Source of the DNA: Nocardioides sp. Root240 | GTDB lineage: Bacteria > Actinomycetota > Actinomycetes > Propionibacteriales > Nocardioidaceae | Assembly: GCF_001428825.1 (NCBI RefSeq) | Contig: NZ_LMIT01000001.1 | Coordinates: 89,692 to 153,691 of the forward strand | Direction of reading: 5' to 3' | Length of the DNA stretch: 64,000 nt | Part shown: one piece after another, positions 38,073-46,540 of the stretch | Layout of the letters: the number at the start of each line of letters is the position of its first letter | How positions within the stretch are numbered: the stretch's first letter is position 1 | The notes under the pieces: generated by a model | Told to the model about the DNA's origin: nothing | What the model saw: only the letters and a program-made list of their open reading frames with translations | Database searches by the model: none | Position numbers and translations under genes: made by a program

Positions 38073-39419
38073 GTGCGCGCCCAGGCCTCCATCCTCCACC
38101 TGGACCTGGACGCCTTCTTCGCCGCGGTCGAGCAGCGCGACAAGCCTTCGCTGCGCGGCAAGCCCGTGGTCGTGGGCGGCACCGGAGGGCGCGGCGTGGT
38201 GTCGACGGCGTCGTACGAGGCCCGGGTGTTCGGCGTCCGCTCGGCGATGTCGACGCGGGAGGCACGGGCGCGGTGCCCGCACGCGGCGTACCTGTCCGGC
38301 CGGTTCGAGGCCTACCGCTCGACCAGCGCGGCCGTCATGGGCGTGCTCCGGTCGTGCTCGCCGCTGGTCGAGCCGCTGTCTCTGGACGAGGCGTTCGTCG
38401 ACCTGGCGCAGGCGGACCTGCCGGACCTCGAGGTGGCGACCGTGACCGCCTTCGCCGAGGACCTGCGCAGCCGGGTCCACGAGGTGACCGGCGGTCTCAC
38501 CGCCTCGGTGGGGCTCGCCAGCTCGAAGTTCCTCGCCAAGATCGCCAGCGACCTGCGCAAGCCCGACGGCCTCGTGGTCGTCGAGCCCGGCACCGAGCTG
38601 ACGCTGCTGCGCCCGATGCACGTCTCGGTCATCCCCGGGGTCGGCCCGGCGACGGTCGAGCGGCTCCGGCGGGCAGGCATCCACACCGTCGCCGAGCTCG
38701 AGCAGGTCACCGAGGACGAGCTGGTCCGCCAGCTCGGCAAGTCGCTGGGGCACGGGCTCTTCCAGCTCGCGCGCGCGGAGGACGACCGGCCCGTCGTACC
38801 GGACCGGGAGACGAAGTCGGTCAGCGTCGAGGGGACCTACGAGCACGACCTGACCGACCGGCGCCAGATGGAGGCGATCGTCGTACGGCAGGCGGGTGAG
38901 GTCGCGCGCCGGATGAGGTCGAGCGGGCTGTCGGGGCGGACGGTGTCGCTGAAGGTGCGGATGTACGACTTCACCACCCTGAGCCGCTCGGCCACGCTGC
39001 CGGCGCCGACCGAGGACTCCGCCACGATCGCGCGGCTCGCGCGGACCCTGCTCGCCGACCTCGACACCTCGGGCGGCGTGCGCCTGCTCGGCGTCGGCGT
39101 CTCCGGGCTGGCCGACTGGGTGCAGGAGGACCTGTTCGCGGTCGAGGAGGACGAGGACGAGCCGGAGCAGCCCGACGAGCAGCCCGAGGAGGCCGGCGCC
39201 CGTCCCCGCGGTACGACGTGGGCGCCCGGCATGGACGTGGTCCACGACGAGCACGGCCGCGGCTGGGTCTGGGGCTCCGGGCGGGGCGTCGTCACGGTCC
39301 GCTTCGAGACCGCCGACACGCCGCCGGGACCGGTCCGCTCCTTCCCCGCCGACGACCCGGCGCTGCAGCGCTGGCACCCGCCCGCCCCTCCCGCGGAGGA
39401 GCAACCGGAGGCGCAGTAG
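38073..39419 (+). CDS. dinB: DNA polymerase IV (Y-family translesion polymerase)
   Basis: A 448-residue polymerase for error-prone bypass. Palm motifs are LHLDLDAFFAAVEQRD (first catalytic Asp), SLDEAFVDL (second Asp/Glu pair) and ASSKFLAKIASDLRKPDG; the HhH thumb is VIPGVGPATVERLRRAGI; the little finger follows at about residues 240-350. The C-terminal 85 residues are an unusual extension: an acidic linker (EEDEDEPEQPDEQPEE), then a beta domain (GMDVVHDEHGRGWVWGSGRGVVTVRF) seen in some actinobacterial DinB. No beta-clamp motif is obvious at the very end; QEDLF near residue 352 could serve. ptrB follows after 10 bp. Confidence 0.94.
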   Translation: MRAQASILHLDLDAFFAAVEQRDKPSLRGKPVVVGGTGGRGVVSTASYEARVFGVRSAMSTREARARCPHAAYLSGRFEAYRSTSAAVMGVLRSCSPLVEPLSLDEAFVDLAQADLPDLEVATVTAFAEDLRSRVHEVTGGLTASVGLASSKFLAKIASDLRKPDGLVVVEPGTELTLLRPMHVSVIPGVGPATVERLRRAGIHTVAELEQVTEDELVRQLGKSLGHGLFQLARAEDDRPVVPDRETKSVSVEGTYEHDLTDRRQMEAIVVRQAGEVARRMRSSGLSGRTVSLKVRMYDFTTLSRSATLPAPTEDSATIARLARTLLADLDTSGGVRLLGVGVSGLADWVQEDLFAVEEDEDEPEQPDEQPEEAGARPRGTTWAPGMDVVHDEHGRGWVWGSGRGVVTVRFETADTPPGPVRSFPADDPALQRWHPPAPPAEEQPEAQ

Positions 39420-39422
39420 CGT
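39417..39422 (+). promoter_or_regulatory. candidate leaderless -10 of ptrB
   Basis: TAGCGT overlaps the dinB stop codon (TAG) and lies 7 nt before the ATG at 39430. Confidence 0.5.
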
Positions 39423-39429
39423 TCGACGC

Positions 39430-41601
39430 ATGTCCGATGTCGAGGTCGTCCAGCCCGTCCCGCCCCGCGCCGACCAGCGTCCGGTCACCACCACGCTCCA
39501 CGGCCACACCCGCACCGACGAGTACGAGTGGCTGCGCGCGAAGGACGACCCGGAGGTCATCGGCTACCTCGAGGCCGAGAACGAGTACACCCAGGCCCGC
39601 ACCGCGCACCTGGCCGGTCTGCGTGCCCGGATCTACGACGAGATCAAGGCGCGCACCCTCGAGACCGACCTGTCGGTGCCCACGCGCGTACGCGGGTACT
39701 GGTACTACGGACGCTCCTTCGAGGGCCGCCAGTACGGCGCCAGCTGCCGCGTGCCCGTGACGGACCCCGACGACTGGACTCCCCCGCAGCCCGCCGCCGA
39801 CGCGCGGCCCGACGAGCCCGCACTGCCCGGCGAGGAGACCCTGCTCGACCTCGACGAGCTGGCCGAGGGCCACGAGTTCTTCTCGCTCGGCGGATCGTCG
39901 GTGAGCCCGGACGACCGGCTGCTGGCCTACGCGACCGACGTCGTCGGCGACGAGCGCTACACGGTCCGGGTGATCGACCTGGCGACCCGCGAGCTGCACG
40001 AGGACGTGCTCACCGACGTGCTCGGCGGCGTGACCTGGGGCGGCTCGTCCGACCACTTCTACTACACGACCGTCGACGACGCCTGGCGTCCCGACAAGGT
40101 GTGGCGGCACCACCTCGGCACCGCGCAGGCCGACGACGAGCTGGTCTTCCACGAGCCCGACGGCCGCTACTTCGTCGGCGTCGGCCGCACCCGCAGCCGC
40201 CGCTACGTCGTGGTCGCGGCGAGCTCCAAGACGACCTCGGAGTTCCACGTGCTCGACGCGAACGACCCGGCCGCGACGCCGCAGCTGTTCGCCGAGCGGG
40301 TCGACGGGGTGGAGTACTCCCTCGAGCACGCGGTGATCGGCGGCCGCGACCACTTCCTGGTGCTGCACAACGCGAACGGACCGGAGTTCGAGCTCGGCCT
40401 CGCGCCCGCCGTACCGACTCCGGCGTCGGGGTGGCGCCCCCTGCTCCCCCACGACCTCGCGGTCCGGCTCGAGGACGTCGACGCCTTCGCCGACCACCTC
40501 GTCGTGTCGCAGCGCAGCAACGGGACCAGCCAGGTCCGCATCCTCGACCTCGGCGACGACCCGGAGGCGCCGGTCGTCGGCGACCGGCTGGTGGAGTTCC
40601 CGGGCGAGCTGGCCACCGTGGGCGCCGGCAGCAACCCCGCCTGGGAGCAGCCGACGATCCGGGTCGGGATGACCAGCCTGAGCCGCCCGTCCGCGGTCTA
40701 CGACCACGACCTGCGCACCGGCGAGCTGGTGCTGCGCAAGCAGGCGCCCGTGCTCGGTGGCTACGACGCCGACGACTACGAGGAGCACCGCCTCTGGGCG
40801 ACCTCGACCGGCGGCGTGCAGGTGCCGATCTCGCTCGTCGTGCGCAAGGGCGTGCGCGGCGAGTCCGGGACGGACCCGGTCCCGGTCCACCTCTACGGGT
40901 ACGGCGCCTACGAGTCCTCGATGGACCCGTACTTCTCCGTCGCCCGGCTCTCGACCCTCGACCGCGGCGCGGCGTTCGCGATCGCGCACATCCGCGGCGG
41001 CGGCGAGATGGGCCGGCACTGGTACGACGACGGCAAGCTCGAGCACAAGCAGCACACCTTCGACGACTTCGCCGCCGCGGCCCGCCACCTCGTGGAGACC
41101 GGCTGGACCACGCCGGGCCAGATCGTCGGCGAGGGCGCCAGCGCGGGCGGCCTGCTGATCGGGGCCGTCGCCAACCAGGCGCCGGAGGCGTTCGGCGGGT
41201 TCGTGGCCGGCGTCCCGTTCGTCGACACGCTCACCACGATGCTCGACGCCACGCTGCCGCTGACCATCCCCGAGTACGACGAGTGGGGCAACCCGTCCGA
41301 CGACCCGGTCGCCTACGAGCGGATCGCCGGCTACGCGCCCTACGAGAACGTCGCCGACCTGCCCTACCCCCCGATCCTCGCCGAGACCTCGCTCAACGAC
41401 ACCCGGGTGCTCTACGTCGAGCCCGCGAAGTGGGTCGCCCGGCTGCGCGACCGGGCGCCGCGGGCCGACGTGCTGCTGCGGACGGAGATGGCGGCCGGCC
41501 ACGGCGGCGTGTCCGGGCGCTACCGCGCCTGGGAGGACCGCGCGTTCACGCTCGCGTGGATCCTGGACCGGCTGGGGCTGGCCGACCGCGACCCCGCCTG
41601 A
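39430..41601 (+). CDS. ptrB: oligopeptidase B (S9 family serine peptidase)
   Basis: A 723-residue cytosolic peptidase that cleaves after basic residues in short peptides. The N-terminal seven-bladed propeller (about 80-430) is followed by an alpha/beta-hydrolase domain. The catalytic Ser571 is in GEGASAGGLL; Asp lies in LNDTRVLYVEP and His in AGHGGVSGRY. The oxyanion strand YGYGAYE and the family block HIRGGGEMGRHWY are present, typical of PtrB. No signal peptide is present. It follows dinB by 10 bp but has its own -10 element. Confidence 0.93.
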   Translation: MSDVEVVQPVPPRADQRPVTTTLHGHTRTDEYEWLRAKDDPEVIGYLEAENEYTQARTAHLAGLRARIYDEIKARTLETDLSVPTRVRGYWYYGRSFEGRQYGASCRVPVTDPDDWTPPQPAADARPDEPALPGEETLLDLDELAEGHEFFSLGGSSVSPDDRLLAYATDVVGDERYTVRVIDLATRELHEDVLTDVLGGVTWGGSSDHFYYTTVDDAWRPDKVWRHHLGTAQADDELVFHEPDGRYFVGVGRTRSRRYVVVAASSKTTSEFHVLDANDPAATPQLFAERVDGVEYSLEHAVIGGRDHFLVLHNANGPEFELGLAPAVPTPASGWRPLLPHDLAVRLEDVDAFADHLVVSQRSNGTSQVRILDLGDDPEAPVVGDRLVEFPGELATVGAGSNPAWEQPTIRVGMTSLSRPSAVYDHDLRTGELVLRKQAPVLGGYDADDYEEHRLWATSTGGVQVPISLVVRKGVRGESGTDPVPVHLYGYGAYESSMDPYFSVARLSTLDRGAAFAIAHIRGGGEMGRHWYDDGKLEHKQHTFDDFAAAARHLVETGWTTPGQIVGEGASAGGLLIGAVANQAPEAFGGFVAGVPFVDTLTTMLDATLPLTIPEYDEWGNPSDDPVAYERIAGYAPYENVADLPYPPILAETSLNDTRVLYVEPAKWVARLRDRAPRADVLLRTEMAAGHGGVSGRYRAWEDRAFTLAWILDRLGLADRDPA

Positions 41602-41730
41602 GGCTCGATCCATCGGGTCACGAGCCTGAGCGCGTTCCCCCTGAAATTGAGAAGTGCCTGAGATTCCCTCTTTCGGGCAACTTACGGGGAGTGCCGCACG
41701 TCATTGCGGATAGAGCAGCACTGAGGACCC

Positions 41731-41757
41731 GGGAATCCGGGACCGACCCGCGGTGTT
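41731..41757 (+). promoter_or_regulatory. SigR/SigH-type promoter of the group-2 sigma gene
   Basis: GGGAAT (41731) and GTT (41755-41757) give GGAAT-N18-GTT, the consensus and spacing of thiol-oxidative-stress ECF factors (S. coelicolor SigR, mycobacterial SigH). It is about 48 nt upstream of the ATG, leaving a leader of about 40 nt with an AAGGAGG Shine-Dalgarno. Confidence 0.72.
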
Positions 41758-41804
41758 GGGAACCATGTGCGGACGCCCCAGCCGCACGATGAAGGAGGGA
41801 CGCG

Positions 41805-42782
41805 ATGGCCACGGCAACTGCGAACAGGACGCGCAACACCGGTCGGGAGATCGAGGGACGCGACAGCGTCGGCCTCTACCTCGACGAGATCGCGCGCACC
41901 CCCTTGCTGGACGCGGCCCGCGAGGTCGAGCTGGCGAAGACGATCGAGGCCGGCCTCTACGCCGAGAACCTCCTCGCCGAGGGCCGCATCGGCCGCCGCA
42001 AGGGCGGCGCCCCGAAGCAGGCCACGCAGGACGAGCTGGAGTGGATCGCCGAGGAGGGCCGCAAGGCCACCCAGGAGTTCATCAACGCCAACCTGCGCCT
42101 CGTCGTGTCGATCGCGCGCAAGTACGGCCGAGCCCAGATGCCCATGCTGGACCTGATCCAGGAGGGCAACACCGGCCTGATCCGTGCGGTCGAGAAGTTC
42201 GACTACGCCAAGGGCTACAAGTTCTCCACCTACGCCACCTGGTGGGTCCGCCAGGCCATCACCCGCGGCATCGCGCAGCAGGCCCGCGTCGTGCGGCTGC
42301 CCGTGCACGTCGTCGAGGAGCTCAACCAGGTCGGCGGCGCCCGTCGTACCCTCGAGCGCCAGCTGGGCCGTGACCCCGAGCCCGAGGAGATCGCCGCCGA
42401 GCTCGGCATCGAGGTCGACCGCGTCCTCGACCTGATGGCGTGGGGCCGCGAGCACGTCAGCCTCGACACCCCGGTCGACGAGGACGGCGACACCTCGCTC
42501 GGCGACCTGATGGCCCAGGAGACCGCGCCCGGCCCGGACCTCACCGTCCTCGACGTCGAGGCCCGCGACCGGCTCAACAGCCTGGTCGACCAGCTCGACG
42601 CCCGCGCGGCCGACATCATCCGGTCCCGCTACGGCCTCACCGACGGTCGCCAGCACAAGCTGGCCGACATCGGCGTCAAGCACGGCATCTCCGCCGAGCG
42701 GGTGCGCCAGCTCGAGCGGGAGGCGCTGCAGAAGCTGCGCCGCCTGGGCGACCCGGACCTGGCGTCCGGCTCCGCCGCCTGA
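41805..42782 (+). CDS. sigB: group 2 RNA polymerase sigma factor (SigB/Hrd-like)
   Basis: A 325-residue principal-like sigma factor. Region 1.2 (DSVGLYLDEIARTPLLDAAREVELAK) and the full region 2 (NLRLVVSIARKYGRAQMPML; FDYAKGYKFSTYATWWVRQAITR) are intact. Region 3 (VHVVEELNQVGGARRTLERQLG) and region 4 (RSRYGLTDGRQHKLADIGVKHGISAERVRQLEREALQKLR) follow. It lacks the long acidic N-terminal extension of SigA, so it is a non-essential group-2 factor. A SigR-type promoter upstream suggests induction by oxidative stress, like mycobacterial sigB. The symbol is by similarity. Confidence 0.88.
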   Translation: MATATANRTRNTGREIEGRDSVGLYLDEIARTPLLDAAREVELAKTIEAGLYAENLLAEGRIGRRKGGAPKQATQDELEWIAEEGRKATQEFINANLRLVVSIARKYGRAQMPMLDLIQEGNTGLIRAVEKFDYAKGYKFSTYATWWVRQAITRGIAQQARVVRLPVHVVEELNQVGGARRTLERQLGRDPEPEEIAAELGIEVDRVLDLMAWGREHVSLDTPVDEDGDTSLGDLMAQETAPGPDLTVLDVEARDRLNSLVDQLDARAADIIRSRYGLTDGRQHKLADIGVKHGISAERVRQLEREALQKLRRLGDPDLASGSAA

Positions 42783-42818
42783 GACACCCGGCCGCTGCGT
42801 CCCCGGCGGCTGCGTCCC

Positions 42819-42853
42819 CGAAGACCCCCGTCACACCGTGACGGGGGTCTTCG
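42819..42853. terminator. bidirectional terminator, 16-bp stem
   Basis: CGAAGACCCCCGTCAC, a 3-nt loop and its exact complement lie between the convergent sigma gene and the 209-aa membrane protein gene. The hairpin covers the last seven codons of the latter. Confidence 0.8.
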
Positions 42854-43460
42854 CGTTCTCGCGCGTCCCACTGACCCCGATCGAGATCGCCCACGTGCCG
42901 AGCAGGGCGCTGACCGGGAAGAGCGGGTCGAAGGCGTCGGTGAACGCGATCGTCGCCGAGGCCAGCGCGAAGGCCGCGCCGCCGACGGCTCCGAGCGCGG
43001 CCGTCACCACGTTGCCGATGCTGCGGGTCAGGCCGCCGACGAGCGCGAGCGCGGCGAAGGCGAGGCCCCAGGCCGCGTCGACCACCGTCTCGTTGACGGC
43101 CTGCACCTGCGCGAACAGGTTGGCCCGACCGTCGGCGAGGGCGTCGGCGTTCAGGCCCTCGAGCAGGTGCACCGCCATGCCCAGGATCGCGACGGTCCCC
43201 ACGACCGTCGCGACCCTGGCGACGGACCGGGTGGCCGCCGTACCCCTGTCGCGGAGGGCAGCGGCTCCGGCGGCGAAGCCGACCGTGCCCAGCAGGAGGA
43301 GCGCGTGGGAGGGGTACCAGCTGGTCTGGACCAGCATCTCGTGCAGCTGCTCGGTCTTGGTGCCGCTGCCGCTGTCGCCGGGGTGGGTGGCGCCGCCCGC
43401 GATGAAGGCCAGGCCGCCGAGGGCGAGGAGCGCGAAGGGGAGGGTACGTCGGGTGTCCAT
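42831..43460 (-). CDS. polytopic membrane protein, 209 aa
   Basis: I do not recognise the family. The protein has about six hydrophobic segments: LPFALLALGGLAFIAGGA, ALLLLGTVGFAAGAAAL, VATVVGTVAILGMAVHLLEG, VDAAWGLAFAALALVGGL, VVTAALGAVGGAAFALASA, and a C-terminal strand to LGTWAISIGV. The ATG at 43460 has CAGCGT 6 nt upstream. It is divergent from a membrane-bound LuxR-type regulator, which may control it. Its 3' end lies inside the terminator hairpin shared with sigB. Confidence 0.7.
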   Translation of the reverse strand: MDTRRTLPFALLALGGLAFIAGGATHPGDSGSGTKTEQLHEMLVQTSWYPSHALLLLGTVGFAAGAAALRDRGTAATRSVARVATVVGTVAILGMAVHLLEGLNADALADGRANLFAQVQAVNETVVDAAWGLAFAALALVGGLTRSIGNVVTAALGAVGGAAFALASATIAFTDAFDPLFPVSALLGTWAISIGVSGTRENAKTPVTV

Positions 43461-43570
43461 GCCGCCACGCTGGCCCGGCCGAGCGTGCGCACGCCACGGG
43501 GCTGACCCTGGAGGGTGGCTCCAGGGAGAACCCCGTACGCCCGGCCCGCCGCGCGTGCCAGCATGGCGCC

Positions 43571-44596
43571 GTGACCAGGCCACAGGCACCCAGCGGGGAC
43601 GTCGCGATCACGCTCGGCGGGGTCGGGGCCGTCGCGGTGCTGGTCGCGCTCGGCGCCGAGCGCGGCTTCTGGGCCTCGAACCTGCACAACGCGGTGCTCG
43701 CGGCGAGCTTCACCCTGGTCGGCTCGATCGTGCTCTCCCGGCGGCCCGGCCACGTCGAGGGACGACTGTTCGTGCTGGTCGGGCTCTGCAGCGCCGTCCT
43801 CTACTCCGCCCGCCAGGTCGGCCTCTCGTCGTCCTCCCGCGCCGACGCGTGGTGGGGGTGGCTGGGGGTGTGGCCGACCGCGGTGATCATCGGCATGACC
43901 ACGTGGGTGATCCTCTGCTTCCCCGAGGGGCGGCCGCTGTCCCGGTCGTGGCTGCGCGTCGCGGCCCTGGCGAGCGGGCTGGCCACCGTGAGCGCGCTGC
44001 TCTCGGCCCTCTACCCGGTCGAGTACGACGACGCCGGGGTCGGCACGCCGTTCCCCTTCGACCTCGGCGGCCGCGCACTCGCCCAGGACGTGTGGAACGT
44101 GCTCGGCCACGGCAGCTACCTGCTGCTCCAGGTGCTGTGGATCGTCGGCCTGGTCGCGCGCTGGCGTGCCTCGGACTCGGCGGTACGCCGTCAGCTCGCG
44201 CTCCTGCTCGCCACCGTGGTCGGGGTGTCGGTCGTGCTCGTCGCCGGGCTGGCGACCGCGGGCTCACCGACACCGGGGCTGATCGCGCTCGGCGTCGTAC
44301 CCGTGGTGGCGGGGTGGCTGCTGGACCGGCTGAGCCTGGCGCACGTCGTCGAGATCGAGACCGCGGCCGGGCGCCTGCCGGAGCTGTCCGCGCGGGAGAA
44401 CGAGGTCCTGGAGCTGATGGCGCAGGGACTGTCGAACGCCGCGATCGCCGAGCGCCTGCACCTGAGCGTGAAGACGGTCGAGCCGGCGATCAGCTCGATC
44501 TTCCGCAAGCTCGGCCTCCACGAGGAGCCCGCCAGCAACCGCCGCGTGCTCGCGGTGGTGCAGTACTGGTCGCGACCCGCCCGTCAGCCGGACTGA
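43571..44596 (+). CDS. integral-membrane LuxR-family transcriptional regulator
   Basis: A 341-residue protein fusing a membrane sensor to a DNA-binding domain. Residues 10-265 contain seven or eight hydrophobic helices (for example AITLGGVGAVAVLVALGA, AVIIGMTTWVILCF, LLLQVLWIVGLVARW, LALLLATVVGVSVVLVAGL). Residues 270-335 are a LuxR helix-turn-helix: LSARENEVLELMAQGLSNAAIAERL, then LSVKTVEPAISSIFRKLGL. Membrane topology leaves the HTH in the cytoplasm. The signal and target are unknown; the divergent membrane protein is the obvious candidate target. The stop overlaps the convergent coaE end by 13 bp. Confidence 0.8.
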   Translation: MTRPQAPSGDVAITLGGVGAVAVLVALGAERGFWASNLHNAVLAASFTLVGSIVLSRRPGHVEGRLFVLVGLCSAVLYSARQVGLSSSSRADAWWGWLGVWPTAVIIGMTTWVILCFPEGRPLSRSWLRVAALASGLATVSALLSALYPVEYDDAGVGTPFPFDLGGRALAQDVWNVLGHGSYLLLQVLWIVGLVARWRASDSAVRRQLALLLATVVGVSVVLVAGLATAGSPTPGLIALGVVPVVAGWLLDRLSLAHVVEIETAAGRLPELSARENEVLELMAQGLSNAAIAERLHLSVKTVEPAISSIFRKLGLHEEPASNRRVLAVVQYWSRPARQPD

Positions 44597-45192
44597 CGCG
44601 CCAGGGCCTGCTGGACCAGCTCGTCGTAGACCTCGTGGACGCGGGCACGCAGGTCCTCGCGCGTCCCGGTGTTCTCGATCAGGTACGTCGCCACCTGCCG
44701 CCGCTGGTCACGGGTGGCCTGGGCGGCGATCCGCGCGCGCCCGTCCTCCTCGGTCCAGCCGCGGTCGCGCACCATCCGCTCGACCTGCAGCTCCTCAGGC
44801 GCGTCGACGACGATCACCGCGTCGAACTCCCCCGCCCGGCCGGACTCCACGAGCAGCGGGATGTCGTGGACCACGATGCCGTCGGTGGGCGCGGAGGCCT
44901 CGAGCTCGGCGTACCGCTCGAAGACGAGGGGGTGCACGATCGCCTCGAGCATGCGGCGCAGCGTCTCGTCGTTGAAGACCAGGGCGCCCATCCTCGGGCG
45001 GTCCAGCTCGCCGTCGGCCGTCAGGACGTCGGGGCCGAAGGCCTCGACGACCGCCGCCAGTCCCGGCGTACCCTTCGCGACGACCTCGCGGGCGAGCTGG
45101 TCGGCGTCGATCACGACCGCCCCCAGCTCCCGCAGGATCGAGGACACGGTGCTCTTGCCGGAGGCGATGCCCCCGGTCAGTCCGACGCGCAT
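44584..45192 (-). CDS. coaE: dephospho-CoA kinase
   Basis: A 202-residue kinase for the last step of coenzyme A synthesis, phosphorylating the 3'-OH of dephospho-CoA. The P-loop is GLTGGIASGKST (residues 4-15), followed by IDADQLAREVV, MGALVFNDETLRRMLEAIVHP, and VVHDIPLLVESG with the substrate-binding Asp/Pro motif. The LID region is RGWTEEDGRARIAAQ. Length is standard. The ATG at 45192 lies 6 nt after TAGGGT, which overlaps the divergent promoter of the acyl-CoA synthetase gene. Confidence 0.95.
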   Translation of the reverse strand: MRVGLTGGIASGKSTVSSILRELGAVVIDADQLAREVVAKGTPGLAAVVEAFGPDVLTADGELDRPRMGALVFNDETLRRMLEAIVHPLVFERYAELEASAPTDGIVVHDIPLLVESGRAGEFDAVIVVDAPEELQVERMVRDRGWTEEDGRARIAAQATRDQRRQVATYLIENTGTREDLRARVHEVYDELVQQALARQSG

Positions 45193-45198
45193 GGGGTG

Positions 45199-45208
45199 AC
45201 CCTACTGT
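45199..45208. promoter_or_regulatory. two overlapping divergent leaderless -10 elements
   Basis: Minus-strand TAGGGT (45204-45199) is 6 nt from coaE's ATG and plus-strand TACTGT (45203-45208) is 6 nt from the acyl-CoA synthetase GTG. The two hexamers share 2 bp, so the polymerases would compete for the same DNA. Confidence 0.5.
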
Positions 45209-45214
45209 GGCTCC

Positions 45215-46492
45215 GTGGCTCACCCGACGGACCTCCCGACGGACCTCCCTGCGCTGGTCGCGGGCGACCGCGTGGCGCTGCTGGTGCCGGGGTCGCACGC
45301 GTACGTCGAGGGCGTCTGGCGGCTGCTCACCGCCGGGATCTTCCCGATCCCGCTGGACCCGCGGCTGACCGCCTCCGAGCGGACGCGGATCCTCTCCGGG
45401 CTCTCCCCGTCGCTGGTCGTGACGACCGCTGCTGAGCTCGCGGCCCTTCTCGACTCCCTGCCGGAGCCGGGGTTGCCGCTGGGGCGGCCGATGCACTGCA
45501 CGAGCGGGACGACCGGCGTACCGAAGGGGGTGTTCTCGGGTCTGCTCTCCCCTGCCGATGCGACGGCACTGTGGGCCGAGGAGCAGTCCCTGTGGGGCTT
45601 CACCTCCTCCGACGTGAACCTGGTCCTGAGCCCGCTCTACCACTCCGCTCCCCTGCGCTTCGGCCTCGGCACCCTGCTCGCCGGTGGCCGTCTGGTCATC
45701 CCCGGCCCGTTCGACCCCGCCGCTGTCACCGCGGCGATCGCGTCCGAGCGCCCGACGACGATGTTCTGCGTCCCCACCCACCTGCAGCGCCTCTTCGCCC
45801 ACTGGGACGAGGTCGGCGTCCCCGACCTCTCCTCCTTCCGCCTCGTCGCCCACGCCGGCGCGCCGTGCCCCGTTGAGGTGAAGCGACGACTGATCGAGCT
45901 GTTCCCACCCGGGTCGACGTGGGAGTTCTACGGCTCCACCGAGGGCCAGTTCACCGCCTGCCGCTCCGAGGAGTGGCTCACCCGCCCGGGGACCGTCGGC
46001 CGCGCCCGGCCCGGCCGCTCGATGTCGGTCGACCCCGACGGGACGCTGTGGTGCTCGGTGCCGCCCTTCGCCTCGTTCACCTACTCCGGCGCGCCGGAGA
46101 AGACGGCTGCTGCCTGGCGGGACCTGCCCGACGGAGGTCGGGCGTTCTCGGTCGGCGACCTCGGCCGCATCGACGCCGAGGGGTACGTCCACCTCGACGG
46201 GCGGCGGGAGGACCTGGTCATCAGCGGTGGGGTGAACGTCTACCCGACCGAGGTGGAGCAGGTGCTCGGCGAGTGCCCGGGCGTGGTGGAGGTCGCCGTG
46301 TTCGGCGTACCGGATGCGGAGTGGGGGCAGCGGGTCTGCGCCGCGGTCGTCGGGACTGCCACTGAGGCGGAGCTGGACGCGTACGCGCGGGCGAACCTGG
46401 CACCGCCGAAGCGGCCCAAGTCCTGGTCGTTCGTCGACGCGTTGCCGCGGACGTTGACGGGCAAGGTCCTGCGTCGAGAGCTCGGCACGTAG
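45215..46492 (+). CDS. AMP-dependent acyl-CoA synthetase, short form
   Basis: A 425-residue adenylate-forming enzyme. The phosphate loop is CTSGTTGVPKGVF, followed by YGSTEGQF (A5), FSVGDLGRIDAEGYVHL, the hinge RREDLVISGGVNVYPTEVEQVL, and the catalytic Lys motif TLTGKVLRRELG at the C-terminus. It lacks about 80 residues of the usual N-terminal subdomain (about 500 residues expected), yet no frameshift is visible; the family has natural short members. A carboxylic acid such as a fatty acid would be activated to acyl-CoA. It has a leaderless -10. Confidence 0.82.
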   Translation: MAHPTDLPTDLPALVAGDRVALLVPGSHAYVEGVWRLLTAGIFPIPLDPRLTASERTRILSGLSPSLVVTTAAELAALLDSLPEPGLPLGRPMHCTSGTTGVPKGVFSGLLSPADATALWAEEQSLWGFTSSDVNLVLSPLYHSAPLRFGLGTLLAGGRLVIPGPFDPAAVTAAIASERPTTMFCVPTHLQRLFAHWDEVGVPDLSSFRLVAHAGAPCPVEVKRRLIELFPPGSTWEFYGSTEGQFTACRSEEWLTRPGTVGRARPGRSMSVDPDGTLWCSVPPFASFTYSGAPEKTAAAWRDLPDGGRAFSVGDLGRIDAEGYVHLDGRREDLVISGGVNVYPTEVEQVLGECPGVVEVAVFGVPDAEWGQRVCAAVVGTATEAELDAYARANLAPPKRPKSWSFVDALPRTLTGKVLRRELGT

Positions 46493-46502
46493 AGGCGCGG
46501 CA

Positions 46503-46533
46503 GCGCGCCCGGACCGCGGGGGTCCGGGCGCGC
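46503..46533. terminator. hairpin between convergent acyl-CoA synthetase and caspase genes
   Basis: GCGCGCCCGGACC, a 5-nt loop and GGTCCGGGCGCGC form a perfect 13-bp stem 8 bp before the 3' end of the caspase gene. It is a probable bidirectional terminator. Confidence 0.75.
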
Positions 46534-46540
46534 GCGGCTC

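Noticed and set aside
42838..45435. Long plus-strand open frame across several genes
   Set aside because: It runs through the membrane protein, LuxR, coaE and synthetase genes in other frames and is low-complexity.
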